From an uncultured Ellagibacter sp. (GTDB taxonomy: Bacteria > Actinomycetota > Coriobacteriia > Coriobacteriales > Eggerthellaceae), in contig CAKUIV010000077.1 in the NCBI GenBank assembly GCA_934661105.1, positions 1 through 9,397 on the forward strand: a stretch of DNA of 9,397 nucleotides, read 5' to 3'. The notes beneath the pieces are model-generated. The model had not been told where the DNA came from and did no database searches. It was given only the letters and a program-made list of their open reading frames with translations. Positions 1 through 5,107 of this stretch are shown here, one piece after another. Every line of letters begins with the position of its first letter. Position 1 is the stretch's first letter. A program made the translations under genes and the position numbers.

Positions 1-8
1 GAACAGCT

Positions 9-866
9 ATGAGCGATTTCAGCAACGGCACGAACGACGAATCTCGCAAGGATGACATATCTCACGATGAGGGCGGCGGTGCGGGCACCGAAACTTGCAA
101 TGATGATGCATTTCGCAATGAGGGCAACGCCTCCAAGGACGAGCCCGGTCATGCCGGGAGGCGTTGCGGTGGCGCGAGCAGCACCCGCCACCATTCTCGC
201 GGCAGCATTTTCGATAGCTTCTTCAACGATGACTATGACGAAGAGCCCAATGACGAAATCGACACTGAGATGGAGCGTTTTTTCAGGGACCTGAACGCTA
301 TCAAGGTCCGCCTCTCTCATGCAATCGAAGCCCTGTTCGGGATGCTCATGTCGCGCTCGATGGGGTGCGCCAACTTTACTGCGGTTACAATTGCGCTCCT
401 TGTCTGCACGCGCGTTATCGGCGCGGTGTTCGTCGACGCGGACGCGCTCTGCGAGCTCAACGCGCTTGCTTTCGCCGTGTCGCTTGCCGTGCTCGTTGTT
501 TGCGCGGTTTCCGAGAGATGCCCCGCCAACGCCCTGTCAGCGGTCGTGATCGCGTGCCTGCCTGCCCTTATAGAGATCATTACTGCAGGTACGGTTCATG
601 GCTCGGATGCCGACGTTTTCGTGCACATCATAACCGGGGCCCTGCTTGGTATTGGCGCGGGGGCAGCCCTCACGGTTGTGTCGTCCCTGGTAAGCGACTG
701 CGAAGACGAGAACGTCGCCTGCACGCGCATACTTACCGGACCATTATGGGGCGCAGCCATTGGGGCTACCGCCGCGCTCGTTTGCGATATCGCACCCTAC
801 ATCGCGCGCGAAATCACCTTCGGCGTGGAGCCTTTGTGCATGAGTTATATGCAGCTTGCAATCTAG
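9..866 (+). CDS. Hypothetical multi-pass membrane protein with acidic N-terminal extension
   Basis: I do not recognise this family. The 285-residue product has two parts. Residues 1-115 are hydrophilic, rich in Asp, Glu, Asn, Gly and Ser, and probably disordered; a strongly acidic patch lies at about 73-90 and an amphipathic stretch at about 86-112. Residues 120-265 are hydrophobic, with about five candidate membrane segments at roughly 121-141, 150-167, 176-193, 204-228 and 242-264. No signal peptide is apparent, so the acidic part would precede the first membrane segment and is likely cytoplasmic. Twelve cysteines are scattered through the chain (for example 30, 53, 120, 133, 148, 165, 231, 238), without a CxxC pair. 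Codon use looks more AT-tolerant than in the genes from 1483 onward. The ATG lies 8 bases from the window edge, so the ribosome site cannot be seen and a start further upstream is not excluded. The next gene is convergent. Confidence 0.75.
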   Translation: MSDFSNGTNDESRKDDISHDEGGGAGTETCNDDAFRNEGNASKDEPGHAGRRCGGASSTRHHSRGSIFDSFFNDDYDEEPNDEIDTEMERFFRDLNAIKVRLSHAIEALFGMLMSRSMGCANFTAVTIALLVCTRVIGAVFVDADALCELNALAFAVSLAVLVVCAVSERCPANALSAVVIACLPALIEIITAGTVHGSDADVFVHIITGALLGIGAGAALTVVSSLVSDCEDENVACTRILTGPLWGAAIGATAALVCDIAPYIAREITFGVEPLCMSYMQLAI

Positions 867-882
867 CCTTGGCTGCAAGCTG
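852..882 (+). repeat. Inverted repeat spanning the stop codon of the first gene
   Basis: A perfect 9-bp inverted repeat (cagcttgca at 852-860, tgcaagctg at 874-882) encloses a 13-nt loop that contains the TAG stop at 864-866. It could form an RNA hairpin at the 3' end of the message. No T-run follows (the next bases are gcgcccggg), so intrinsic termination here is doubtful; the stronger hairpin is at 963-1001. Confidence 0.45.
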
Positions 883-962
883 GCGCCCGGGACGCCGCAG
901 CTCGTGCAGCATCCCCGTCCCCTTCCCGTTCTGGAAGACCCATGGTTTCTCGCTCAATATGC

Positions 963-1001
963 AAAGCGGAGGCTGTCACATCGTGCGGCAGCCTCCGCTT
1001 T
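963..1001. terminator. Hairpin terminator between convergent genes
   Basis: A perfect 13-bp stem (aaagcggaggctg at 963-975 pairs with cagcctccgcttt at 989-1001) encloses a 13-nt loop. It sits between the plus-strand gene ending at 866 and the minus-strand gene ending at 1033. Because the stem begins with AAA and ends with TTT, transcripts from either side end the hairpin in a short U tract (UUU, then C on plus or G on minus). It therefore probably serves as a bidirectional rho-independent terminator, with the U tract on the short side. Confidence 0.8.
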
Positions 1002-1032
1002 CGGTCTGAATGAGATTGTACCGTGCGATGAG

Positions 1033-1266
1033 CTACTTTGCAGCTTCGCCCGTCGAGTCGCTGTGGAAATTCGAGTAACCGCCCACGGCGTTCGCGTTGA
1101 AGCGACCTTCCGTCTTCGAGAAGAAAACCTGCGTTACCATGAGGTCCTTGATGGTGACGCCGACGGCGCCCATGGCCTCTTTTTGGCTTTTCCCCTCGTC
1201 GATAAGCGCGTTGAGCACATCGGCCTTTTTCGAGGATTCCAGAGCCATGAATTCTGCACGATCCAT
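1033..1266 (-). CDS. Small helix-turn-helix-like protein (77 aa)
   Basis: The start chosen is the ATG at 1266, giving 77 residues. A strong Shine-Dalgarno AAGGGAGG lies at 1273-1280, 6 nt away; an ATG ten codons further upstream has no comparable site. Residues about 12-43 read as helix (KADVLNALIDEG), then KSQKEAMGAVGVTIKDL. This fits the pattern of small DNA-binding proteins in which a leucine-rich helix and a GKS turn are followed by a KEx(5)Gxxxxxl turn-helix. The C-terminal 30 residues are polar with several Gly and Asn and show no recognised domain. I infer a DNA-binding or regulatory role from the pattern only; no specific family was recognised. The gene lies downstream of the symporter on the same strand but has its own promoter-like sequence (1309-1337), and it ends before the shared terminator at 963-1001. 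Confidence 0.75.
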   Translation of the reverse strand: MDRAEFMALESSKKADVLNALIDEGKSQKEAMGAVGVTIKDLMVTQVFFSKTEGRFNANAVGGYSNFHSDSTGEAAK

Positions 1267-1272
1267 TGTCAG

Positions 1273-1280
1273 CCTCCCTT
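1273..1280 (-). promoter_or_regulatory. Ribosome binding site fixing the start of the 77-aa gene
   Basis: The minus strand reads AAGGGAGG, 6 nt before the ATG at 1266. It is the best anti-16S match near any candidate start here, and it favours the 77-aa product over the version extended by ten residues. Confidence 0.8.
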
Positions 1281-1308
1281 GATACGGCGCGAGCAATATG
1301 TGCCTTAA

Positions 1309-1337
1309 ATTATAGGAACTTCCGCTCTTTCCTTTAA
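1309..1337 (-). promoter_or_regulatory. Promoter for the 77-aa gene
   Basis: On the minus strand a perfect TATAAT -10 hexamer occurs at 1309-1314. A weak -35-like TTAAAG lies 17 bp upstream at 1332-1337 (3 of 6 matches to TTGACA). Initiation would fall near 1302, giving a leader of about 35 nt before the ATG at 1266, with the strong ribosome site inside it. The -35 overlaps the stop codon of the out-of-frame symporter tail. The -10 match is strong; the -35 match is poor. Confidence 0.6.
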
Positions 1338-1497
1338 GGATGTTTCTGTATAACCGTAGTTCGGGAACAACCTACTGGTTCGGGTTCTGGCTCGGCTTCT
1401 GCCGCTGCCACGGCAGCGACTTCCGTCTCGGCTACTCTTTCGATGTTGGCCTCAGCCTCTGGTTCTGCCTCTTTCCCGCCTTCTACTTCAGGCCCAC
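1334..1497 (-). other. Out-of-frame Glu/Ala/Pro-rich continuation of the symporter gene
   Basis: Immediately past the TAG of the symporter (1483-1485), the -1 frame on the minus strand stays open for 53 codons to a TAA at 1334-1336. It encodes a biased tail: the first 40 residues include about 13 Glu, 10 Ala and 5 Pro, for example EAEPEAEAN and AAAEAEPEPEP. The preceding symporter codons end in DYVG. Adding one C to the CCC run at 1493-1495 joins the two frames as DYVG-PEVEGG and makes a product of about 554 residues. Codons for the same residue vary (GAA/GAG, GCA/GCC/GCG), as expected of translated sequence rather than a simple repeat. It is most likely a former or true C-terminal tail separated by a one-base deletion or a sequencing error. 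No canonical slippery heptamer for programmed -1 frameshifting is present. Confidence 0.55.
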
Positions 1498-2997
1498 GTA
1501 GTCGGTCTCGATTGCCTCGTCGAGGTATTCCTTCACGGGCGGCTCGCCGAAGTCGCGCACCTCCTCAAGATGCCAGCAGTCGGTTTTGGGCATGCCGGGA
1601 ATGTCGTCGGCGACGAATACGGGGTCCTTGCCGGCCTTGCGCTGTGCGGAGTAATCGTCGAGTGCAGCGAGCGCCCATTTGCCGAGCAACAGGATGGCGA
1701 CGAGGTTCATGATTGCCATAAGTCCCATGAAGATGTCGGCCAAGTTCCACGCGAGATCGAAGTTGTTCGTCGCGCCGTAGAAGATGACGAGCAGGCACAC
1801 GATGCGGAACACCGTGAGTAGCATCTTGCTGTCGCCCTTAATGAAGCGCAGGTTGCTTTCGGCGTAGAAGTAGTTGCCGATGAGGCTCGAATACGCGAAC
1901 GCGAAGATGGCGAATGTGATGAAGTGGATGCCCGCCTCGCCGACGGAGTTGTTCACGGCCATCTGCACGAGCGGCATGCCGTTGAGGTCTGCCGCCGCGG
2001 CGGGGTCCTGCACGTAGAACACGAGCACCATCATGGCCGAGCAGGTGCAGATGAGCAGCGTGTCGATGTAGACCGACAGGCTCTGCACGAGGCCCTGCTT
2101 CACCGGGTGTGAAACGCTCGCGGTGGCGGCGGCGTTCGGGGCCGAGCCCATGCCGGCCTCGTTGGAGTACAGGCCGCGTTTGATGCCGAGCATGACGACC
2201 GAGCCCGCGAACCCGCCGAAGATGGACTGGAAGTCGAAGGCGCTTTGGAACACGAGACCGAACACCGCGGGAAGCCACGTGATGTTCGCGATCGTGGTCC
2301 ACACGGCGATGGCGATGTAGCCGAGCGCCATGACGGGCACCACGATGGACGTGATCACGCTGATGCGCTTCGTGCCGCCGAAGATGACCATGGCCGTCAT
2401 GGCCGCGAGCACGATGCCCGACGCCACGGCGGCCTTCGGCATGGCCTCGGCGGGCAAGTAGTACTCAAGCGCGCTCGTCGCGTTGAAGGCCTGAAGTCCG
2501 TTGAAGCCGAACGCGAAACACAGGATGAGCAGGATGGAGAACAGCACGCCGAGCCCGCGGCTGCCGAGCGCCTGGTGGATGTAGTACGCGGGACCGCCGC
2601 GGAACTCGCCGTCCTTGCCGCGCACCTTCCAGATCTGCGCGAGCGTCGACTCGACGAAGGCGCTCGCCGCGCCGACGACGGCCATGAGCCCCATCCAGAA
2701 CACCGCACCGGGACCGCCGGTTGCGAGCGCGGTCGCGACACCTGCGATGTTGCCCGTGCCCACACGGCTCGCGGTGGAGACCATGAGCGCTTGGAACGAC
2801 GATATGGAGCGCTCGCCCTCCACGTGCTTCTTCTCGGTGATCTGCGTGAACATGTCCTTGATGTAGCGCAGCTGCACCGCCTTGGTGCGGATGGTGAAGT
2901 AGATACCGGCGATTACCAGAAGCGCCAGCAGGATGTAGGTGTATAAAAAGCCGTCGATGTCGCCGGTGACGGCGACGAGCCACGCGTTCGCGTCCAT
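1483..2997 (-). CDS. Sodium:alanine/glycine symporter, AGCS family
   Basis: Secondary transporter of the alanine or glycine:cation symporter family (AGCS, TC 2.A.25, as in AlsT and DagA), importing small neutral amino acids with Na+ or H+ across the cytoplasmic membrane. The 504-residue length is normal for the family. Family motifs are plain: FQALMVSTASRVGTGNIAGV (68-87), GGPGAVFWMG (94-103) and RGLYSNEAGMGSAPNAAATA (274-293), with hydrophobic segments throughout from about 18 to 440. Residues 445-504 form a charged cytoplasmic tail. The ATG at 2997 is supported by an AAGGAAATGGGG purine stretch a few bases upstream. The exact substrate cannot be read from sequence. The gene follows the phosphohexomutase on the same strand, but a terminator separates them, so it is probably transcribed alone. 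Oddity: the frame closes at 1483, while an adjacent frame continues as an acidic tail (see 1334-1497), so the C-terminus may be shortened by a frameshift. Confidence 0.95.
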   Translation of the reverse strand: MDANAWLVAVTGDIDGFLYTYILLALLVIAGIYFTIRTKAVQLRYIKDMFTQITEKKHVEGERSISSFQALMVSTASRVGTGNIAGVATALATGGPGAVFWMGLMAVVGAASAFVESTLAQIWKVRGKDGEFRGGPAYYIHQALGSRGLGVLFSILLILCFAFGFNGLQAFNATSALEYYLPAEAMPKAAVASGIVLAAMTAMVIFGGTKRISVITSIVVPVMALGYIAIAVWTTIANITWLPAVFGLVFQSAFDFQSIFGGFAGSVVMLGIKRGLYSNEAGMGSAPNAAATASVSHPVKQGLVQSLSVYIDTLLICTCSAMMVLVFYVQDPAAAADLNGMPLVQMAVNNSVGEAGIHFITFAIFAFAYSSLIGNYFYAESNLRFIKGDSKMLLTVFRIVCLLVIFYGATNNFDLAWNLADIFMGLMAIMNLVAILLLGKWALAALDDYSAQRKAGKDPVFVADDIPGMPKTDCWHLEEVRDFGEPPVKEYLDEAIETDYVGLK

Positions 2998-3020
2998 GAA
3001 TCCCCATTTCCTTTGCAGCC

Positions 3021-3044
3021 GCCTGTTCGCTTTTGCGATCAGGC
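3021..3044 (-). promoter_or_regulatory. Leader hairpin upstream of the symporter ribosome site
   Basis: The minus-strand leader can fold as GCCTGATCGC, loop AAAA, GCGAACAGGC: a 10-bp stem with one internal A-A mismatch. It ends 23 nt before the ATG at 2997, next to the purine-rich ribosome site. The position suits post-transcriptional control or message stability. No T-run follows, so it is not a simple terminator. A -10-like TATCAT lies further upstream near 3065-3070 (minus strand) but has no convincing -35 partner. Confidence 0.4.
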
Positions 3045-3144
3045 CCCCAAACCCATAAGGTCTTCATGATACCGCAAAAGCCAGTGCGCCGATTCACGCA
3101 GCCGTACGAGAGTCGAGTCGATCCCCGCTTGACGCTCGCCAAAC

Positions 3145-3182
3145 GGAGGGCCCTGCGGAATCGAATTGCCGCAGGGCCCTCC
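3145..3182 (-). terminator. Rho-independent terminator of the phosphohexomutase gene
   Basis: A 14-bp perfect GC-rich stem (ggagggccctgcgg at 3145-3158 with ccgcagggccctcc at 3169-3182) encloses a 10-nt loop. On the minus strand it is followed by GTTTGG, a short T tract. It starts 31 nt past the mutase TAA at 3213-3215 and separates that gene from the symporter leader. Confidence 0.85.
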
Positions 3183-3212
3183 AGAAGATCGCGTTGCGAG
3201 TGCGCTCTTTCT

Positions 3213-4922
3213 TTACGCCAGAAGCTTTCGACCTGCCGATTCTATCTCGTCGAGCAGCGCTTCGGCATCGGCTTTCGCGTCGGCCTTCGCGAACACGTAG
3301 AGCTTGATTTTGGGCTCGGTGCCGCTCGGGCGCACGATCGCCTTGTTGCCGCCCGCAAGGCGCAGCTCGATCACGTTCGCAGACGGCAGGCCGCCCACGC
3401 CGCCCTGGTAGTCGACGACGCTCTCGACGGCGAGCCCGGCAAGCTCGGCGGGCGCCTCTTCGCGCAGACGCGCCATGATGCCCGCCATCTTCTGCGCCCC
3501 TTCGGCGCCCGGGTACGCCACCGACACGGTGCGGTTCAGCCAGTATCCGTGCTCCGCGTACAAGTCGCGCATCGCGTCGGCGAGGCTCTTCCCGATAAGC
3601 TTGTAGTCCTGCGCCATCTGGCAGATGAGCAGGCTCGCGTTCACGGCGTCCTTGTCGCGCACGTGATCGCCCGAAAGGTAGCCGTAGCTTTCCTCGAAGC
3701 CGAAGATGAAGCGATCGGATTGCCCGGCGTTTGCAAGCTCGGTGATGATGTCGCCGATGTACTTGAAGCCGGTCAGGCAACGGCGCAGCTCGAAGCCGTA
3801 TTTCGCCGCCAGCGCATCGACCATGGCGGAAGACACGATGGTGGTGACCGCCACCTTGTCGGCAAGGTTCTCCCCGCGCGCCGCGCGCATGCGGCACACG
3901 TAGTCGAGCAGCAGCACGCCCATCTCGTTGCCGGTGAGCAGCAGGTAGTCGTCGCCGTCGGAAACGGCCACGCCCACGCGGTCGGCGTCGGGGTCGGTGG
4001 CGAGCAGAAGATCGGGATGAACGCGCTCGGAAAGCTCGATGCCCCGTTCCATGGCCTCGCGGATCTCCGGGTTCGGGTACGGGCACGTCGGGAAGTTCCC
4101 GTCGGGGTCGCGCTGCTCGGGAACCACGGTGACGTCGGTTATGCCCGCGCGCTTGAGCACCGTCGTCACGGGAACGAGCCCCGTGCCGTTGAGCGGCGTG
4201 TACACGAGCTTGAGCGGGGCTTTCGCCACGTCGTCATCACTGAGGTTGCTAACCGATTTCGAGAGCACCGCGTCAAAGTAGCGGTTCAGCACCGCGTCGT
4301 CGATCCACTTCACGAGCCCGCGCTCGACCGCCTCGTCGAAGTCCATCGACTTCACGCCCGAAAATGTGTCGGTGCCCGCGATGGCGCGGGAAATGGCGGC
4401 TGCGGCCTCGCTCGTGATCTGGCACCCGTCCGGTCCGTAGGCCTTGTAGCCGTTGTAGGGGGCCGGGTTGTGGCTCGCCGTCACGCACACCCCGCCCGAG
4501 CAGGCAAGGTCGCGCACGGCCCAGGAAAGCGTGGGAACAGGGGAAATGCGCGGGTACACGTAAGCGACGATGCCGTTCGCCGCGAAAATCGAGGCGGCGC
4601 GGCGAACGAATTCCTCGCCCTTGTTGCGGCTGTCCCGCGCGATCGCGATCGTTGGATGGTCGAATGTGGCGTTCAGATAGTCCGAGAAACCCTGCGTGGC
4701 ACGGCCGACGGTGTAGACGTTCATGCGGTTCGTGCCCGCGCCGAGCACACCGCGCAAGCCCGCCGTGCCGAACGCGAGGTCCTGGAAAAACGCGTCGGTC
4801 ATCGGTTCTACGTTACCCGCGTCCGCCGCTGCGGCGAGTTCTCCAAGCTCGGCCGAAAGCTCGGCGTCGCGGACGTTTTCCATCCAATGCGCCAGCTCGG
4901 CGCGCATATCGCGATCAGTCAT
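3213..4922 (-). CDS. Phosphoglucomutase/phosphomannomutase (alpha-D-phosphohexomutase)
   Basis: Cytoplasmic enzyme moving phosphate between C1 and C6 of a hexose (glucose-1-P/glucose-6-P and possibly the mannose phosphates), feeding nucleotide-sugar and envelope polysaccharide synthesis. All four domains of the family are present in order: FGTAGLRG (51-58); the active-site loop TASHNP with phosphoserine Ser150; the Mg2+ loop DPDADRVG (310-317); the sugar-binding loop GFEESYG (408-414); and the phosphate-binding loop RPSGTEPK (531-538). The 569-residue length matches the longer PgcA-type bacterial enzymes rather than the roughly 450-residue ManB/GlmM type. The ATG at 4922 is chosen because AGGAG lies 5 nt upstream (4928-4932); the frame stays open 32 codons further, but that part looks non-family. 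Substrate preference cannot be settled by motif reading. It is monocistronic, with a terminator at 3145-3182, and diverges from the histidine kinase. Confidence 0.95.
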   Translation of the reverse strand: MTDRDMRAELAHWMENVRDAELSAELGELAAAADAGNVEPMTDAFFQDLAFGTAGLRGVLGAGTNRMNVYTVGRATQGFSDYLNATFDHPTIAIARDSRNKGEEFVRRAASIFAANGIVAYVYPRISPVPTLSWAVRDLACSGGVCVTASHNPAPYNGYKAYGPDGCQITSEAAAAISRAIAGTDTFSGVKSMDFDEAVERGLVKWIDDAVLNRYFDAVLSKSVSNLSDDDVAKAPLKLVYTPLNGTGLVPVTTVLKRAGITDVTVVPEQRDPDGNFPTCPYPNPEIREAMERGIELSERVHPDLLLATDPDADRVGVAVSDGDDYLLLTGNEMGVLLLDYVCRMRAARGENLADKVAVTTIVSSAMVDALAAKYGFELRRCLTGFKYIGDIITELANAGQSDRFIFGFEESYGYLSGDHVRDKDAVNASLLICQMAQDYKLIGKSLADAMRDLYAEHGYWLNRTVSVAYPGAEGAQKMAGIMARLREEAPAELAGLAVESVVDYQGGVGGLPSANVIELRLAGGNKAIVRPSGTEPKIKLYVFAKADAKADAEALLDEIESAGRKLLA

Positions 4923-4927
4923 GGGTG

Positions 4928-4932
4928 CTCCT
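4928..4932 (-). promoter_or_regulatory. Ribosome binding site fixing the mutase start
   Basis: The minus strand reads TTAGGAGCACCCATG: AGGAG, 5 nt before the ATG at 4922. This rules in the 569-residue protein over the 601-residue open frame. Confidence 0.85.
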
Positions 4933-4945
4933 AACGGACGTTTCG

Positions 4946-4970
4946 TTGCATGCAAGTCTAGCGCATGCGC
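4946..4970. promoter_or_regulatory. Two adjacent 10-bp palindromes in the mutase leader
   Basis: TTGCATGCAA (4946-4955) and GCGCATGCGC (4961-4970) are both perfect palindromes centred on GCATGC. They are separated by 5 bp, with centres 15 bp apart. They lie 24-48 nt upstream of the mutase ATG, between it and a minus-strand -10-like TATAAG at 5023-5028, within a 185-bp divergent intergenic region. They could be a regulator operator or a leader RNA structure; no known regulator site is matched. Confidence 0.4.
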
Positions 4971-5107
4971 ACCCGTCTGCCCTCTTGCCTGCGCAAACCC
5001 CGCAGAAACTTCGCGCACGCCCTTATAGAAAGGTTACGAATAACAAGGATGCTTCGTTGCTTTTTCGCTTGCCGTCCTTGACAATAGATAAGATTGGACG
5101 GGAGAAC

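Larger units (their letters stand above)
4923..5107. other. Divergent intergenic region between mutase and kinase operon
   Basis: These 185 bp should hold promoters for both flanking units. On the minus strand there is a -10-like TATAAG (5023-5028) about 100 nt before the mutase start, without a good -35. On the plus strand there is a perfect TTGACA (5078-5083), but 17 bp downstream lies the kinase ribosome site rather than a -10. An RNA stem of 8 bp with one G-U pair (5044-5051 with 5073-5080) is possible in the plus-strand leader. No promoter can be assigned firmly. Confidence 0.4.

Noticed and set aside
1486..1500. Programmed -1 ribosomal frameshifting to make the symporter tail
   Set aside because: The junction lacks an X XXY YYZ slippery heptamer, and no downstream stimulatory hairpin is evident, so a one-base indel is the simpler explanation.
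2245..2946. 233-codon open frame on the plus strand opposite the symporter
   Set aside because: It is His/Arg/Asp/Glu-rich shadow sequence opposite well-conserved AGCS motifs.
2998..3144. Glycine riboswitch in the symporter leader
   Set aside because: AGCS genes are often under glycine riboswitches, but the leader lacks the conserved paired aptamer cores and is too short after the upstream terminator; only a simple hairpin is visible.
3033..4934. 633-codon open frame on the plus strand opposite the phosphohexomutase
   Set aside because: It is the antisense shadow of a high-GC gene: Arg/His/Val/Ala-rich, with no domain motif or suitable ribosome site, while the minus strand encodes a complete enzyme with all catalytic loops.
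4818..5018. Longer start for the phosphohexomutase (601 aa)
   Set aside because: The extra 32 residues are unlike the family and have no ribosome site, whereas the ATG at 4922 has AGGAG at 5 nt.
5078..5106. Perfect TTGACA as a -35 box for the kinase operon
   Set aside because: At 17-bp spacing the -10 position falls on GGAGAA, the ribosome site, and the message would begin at the start codon. The nearer TAAGAT is too close to pair with it.
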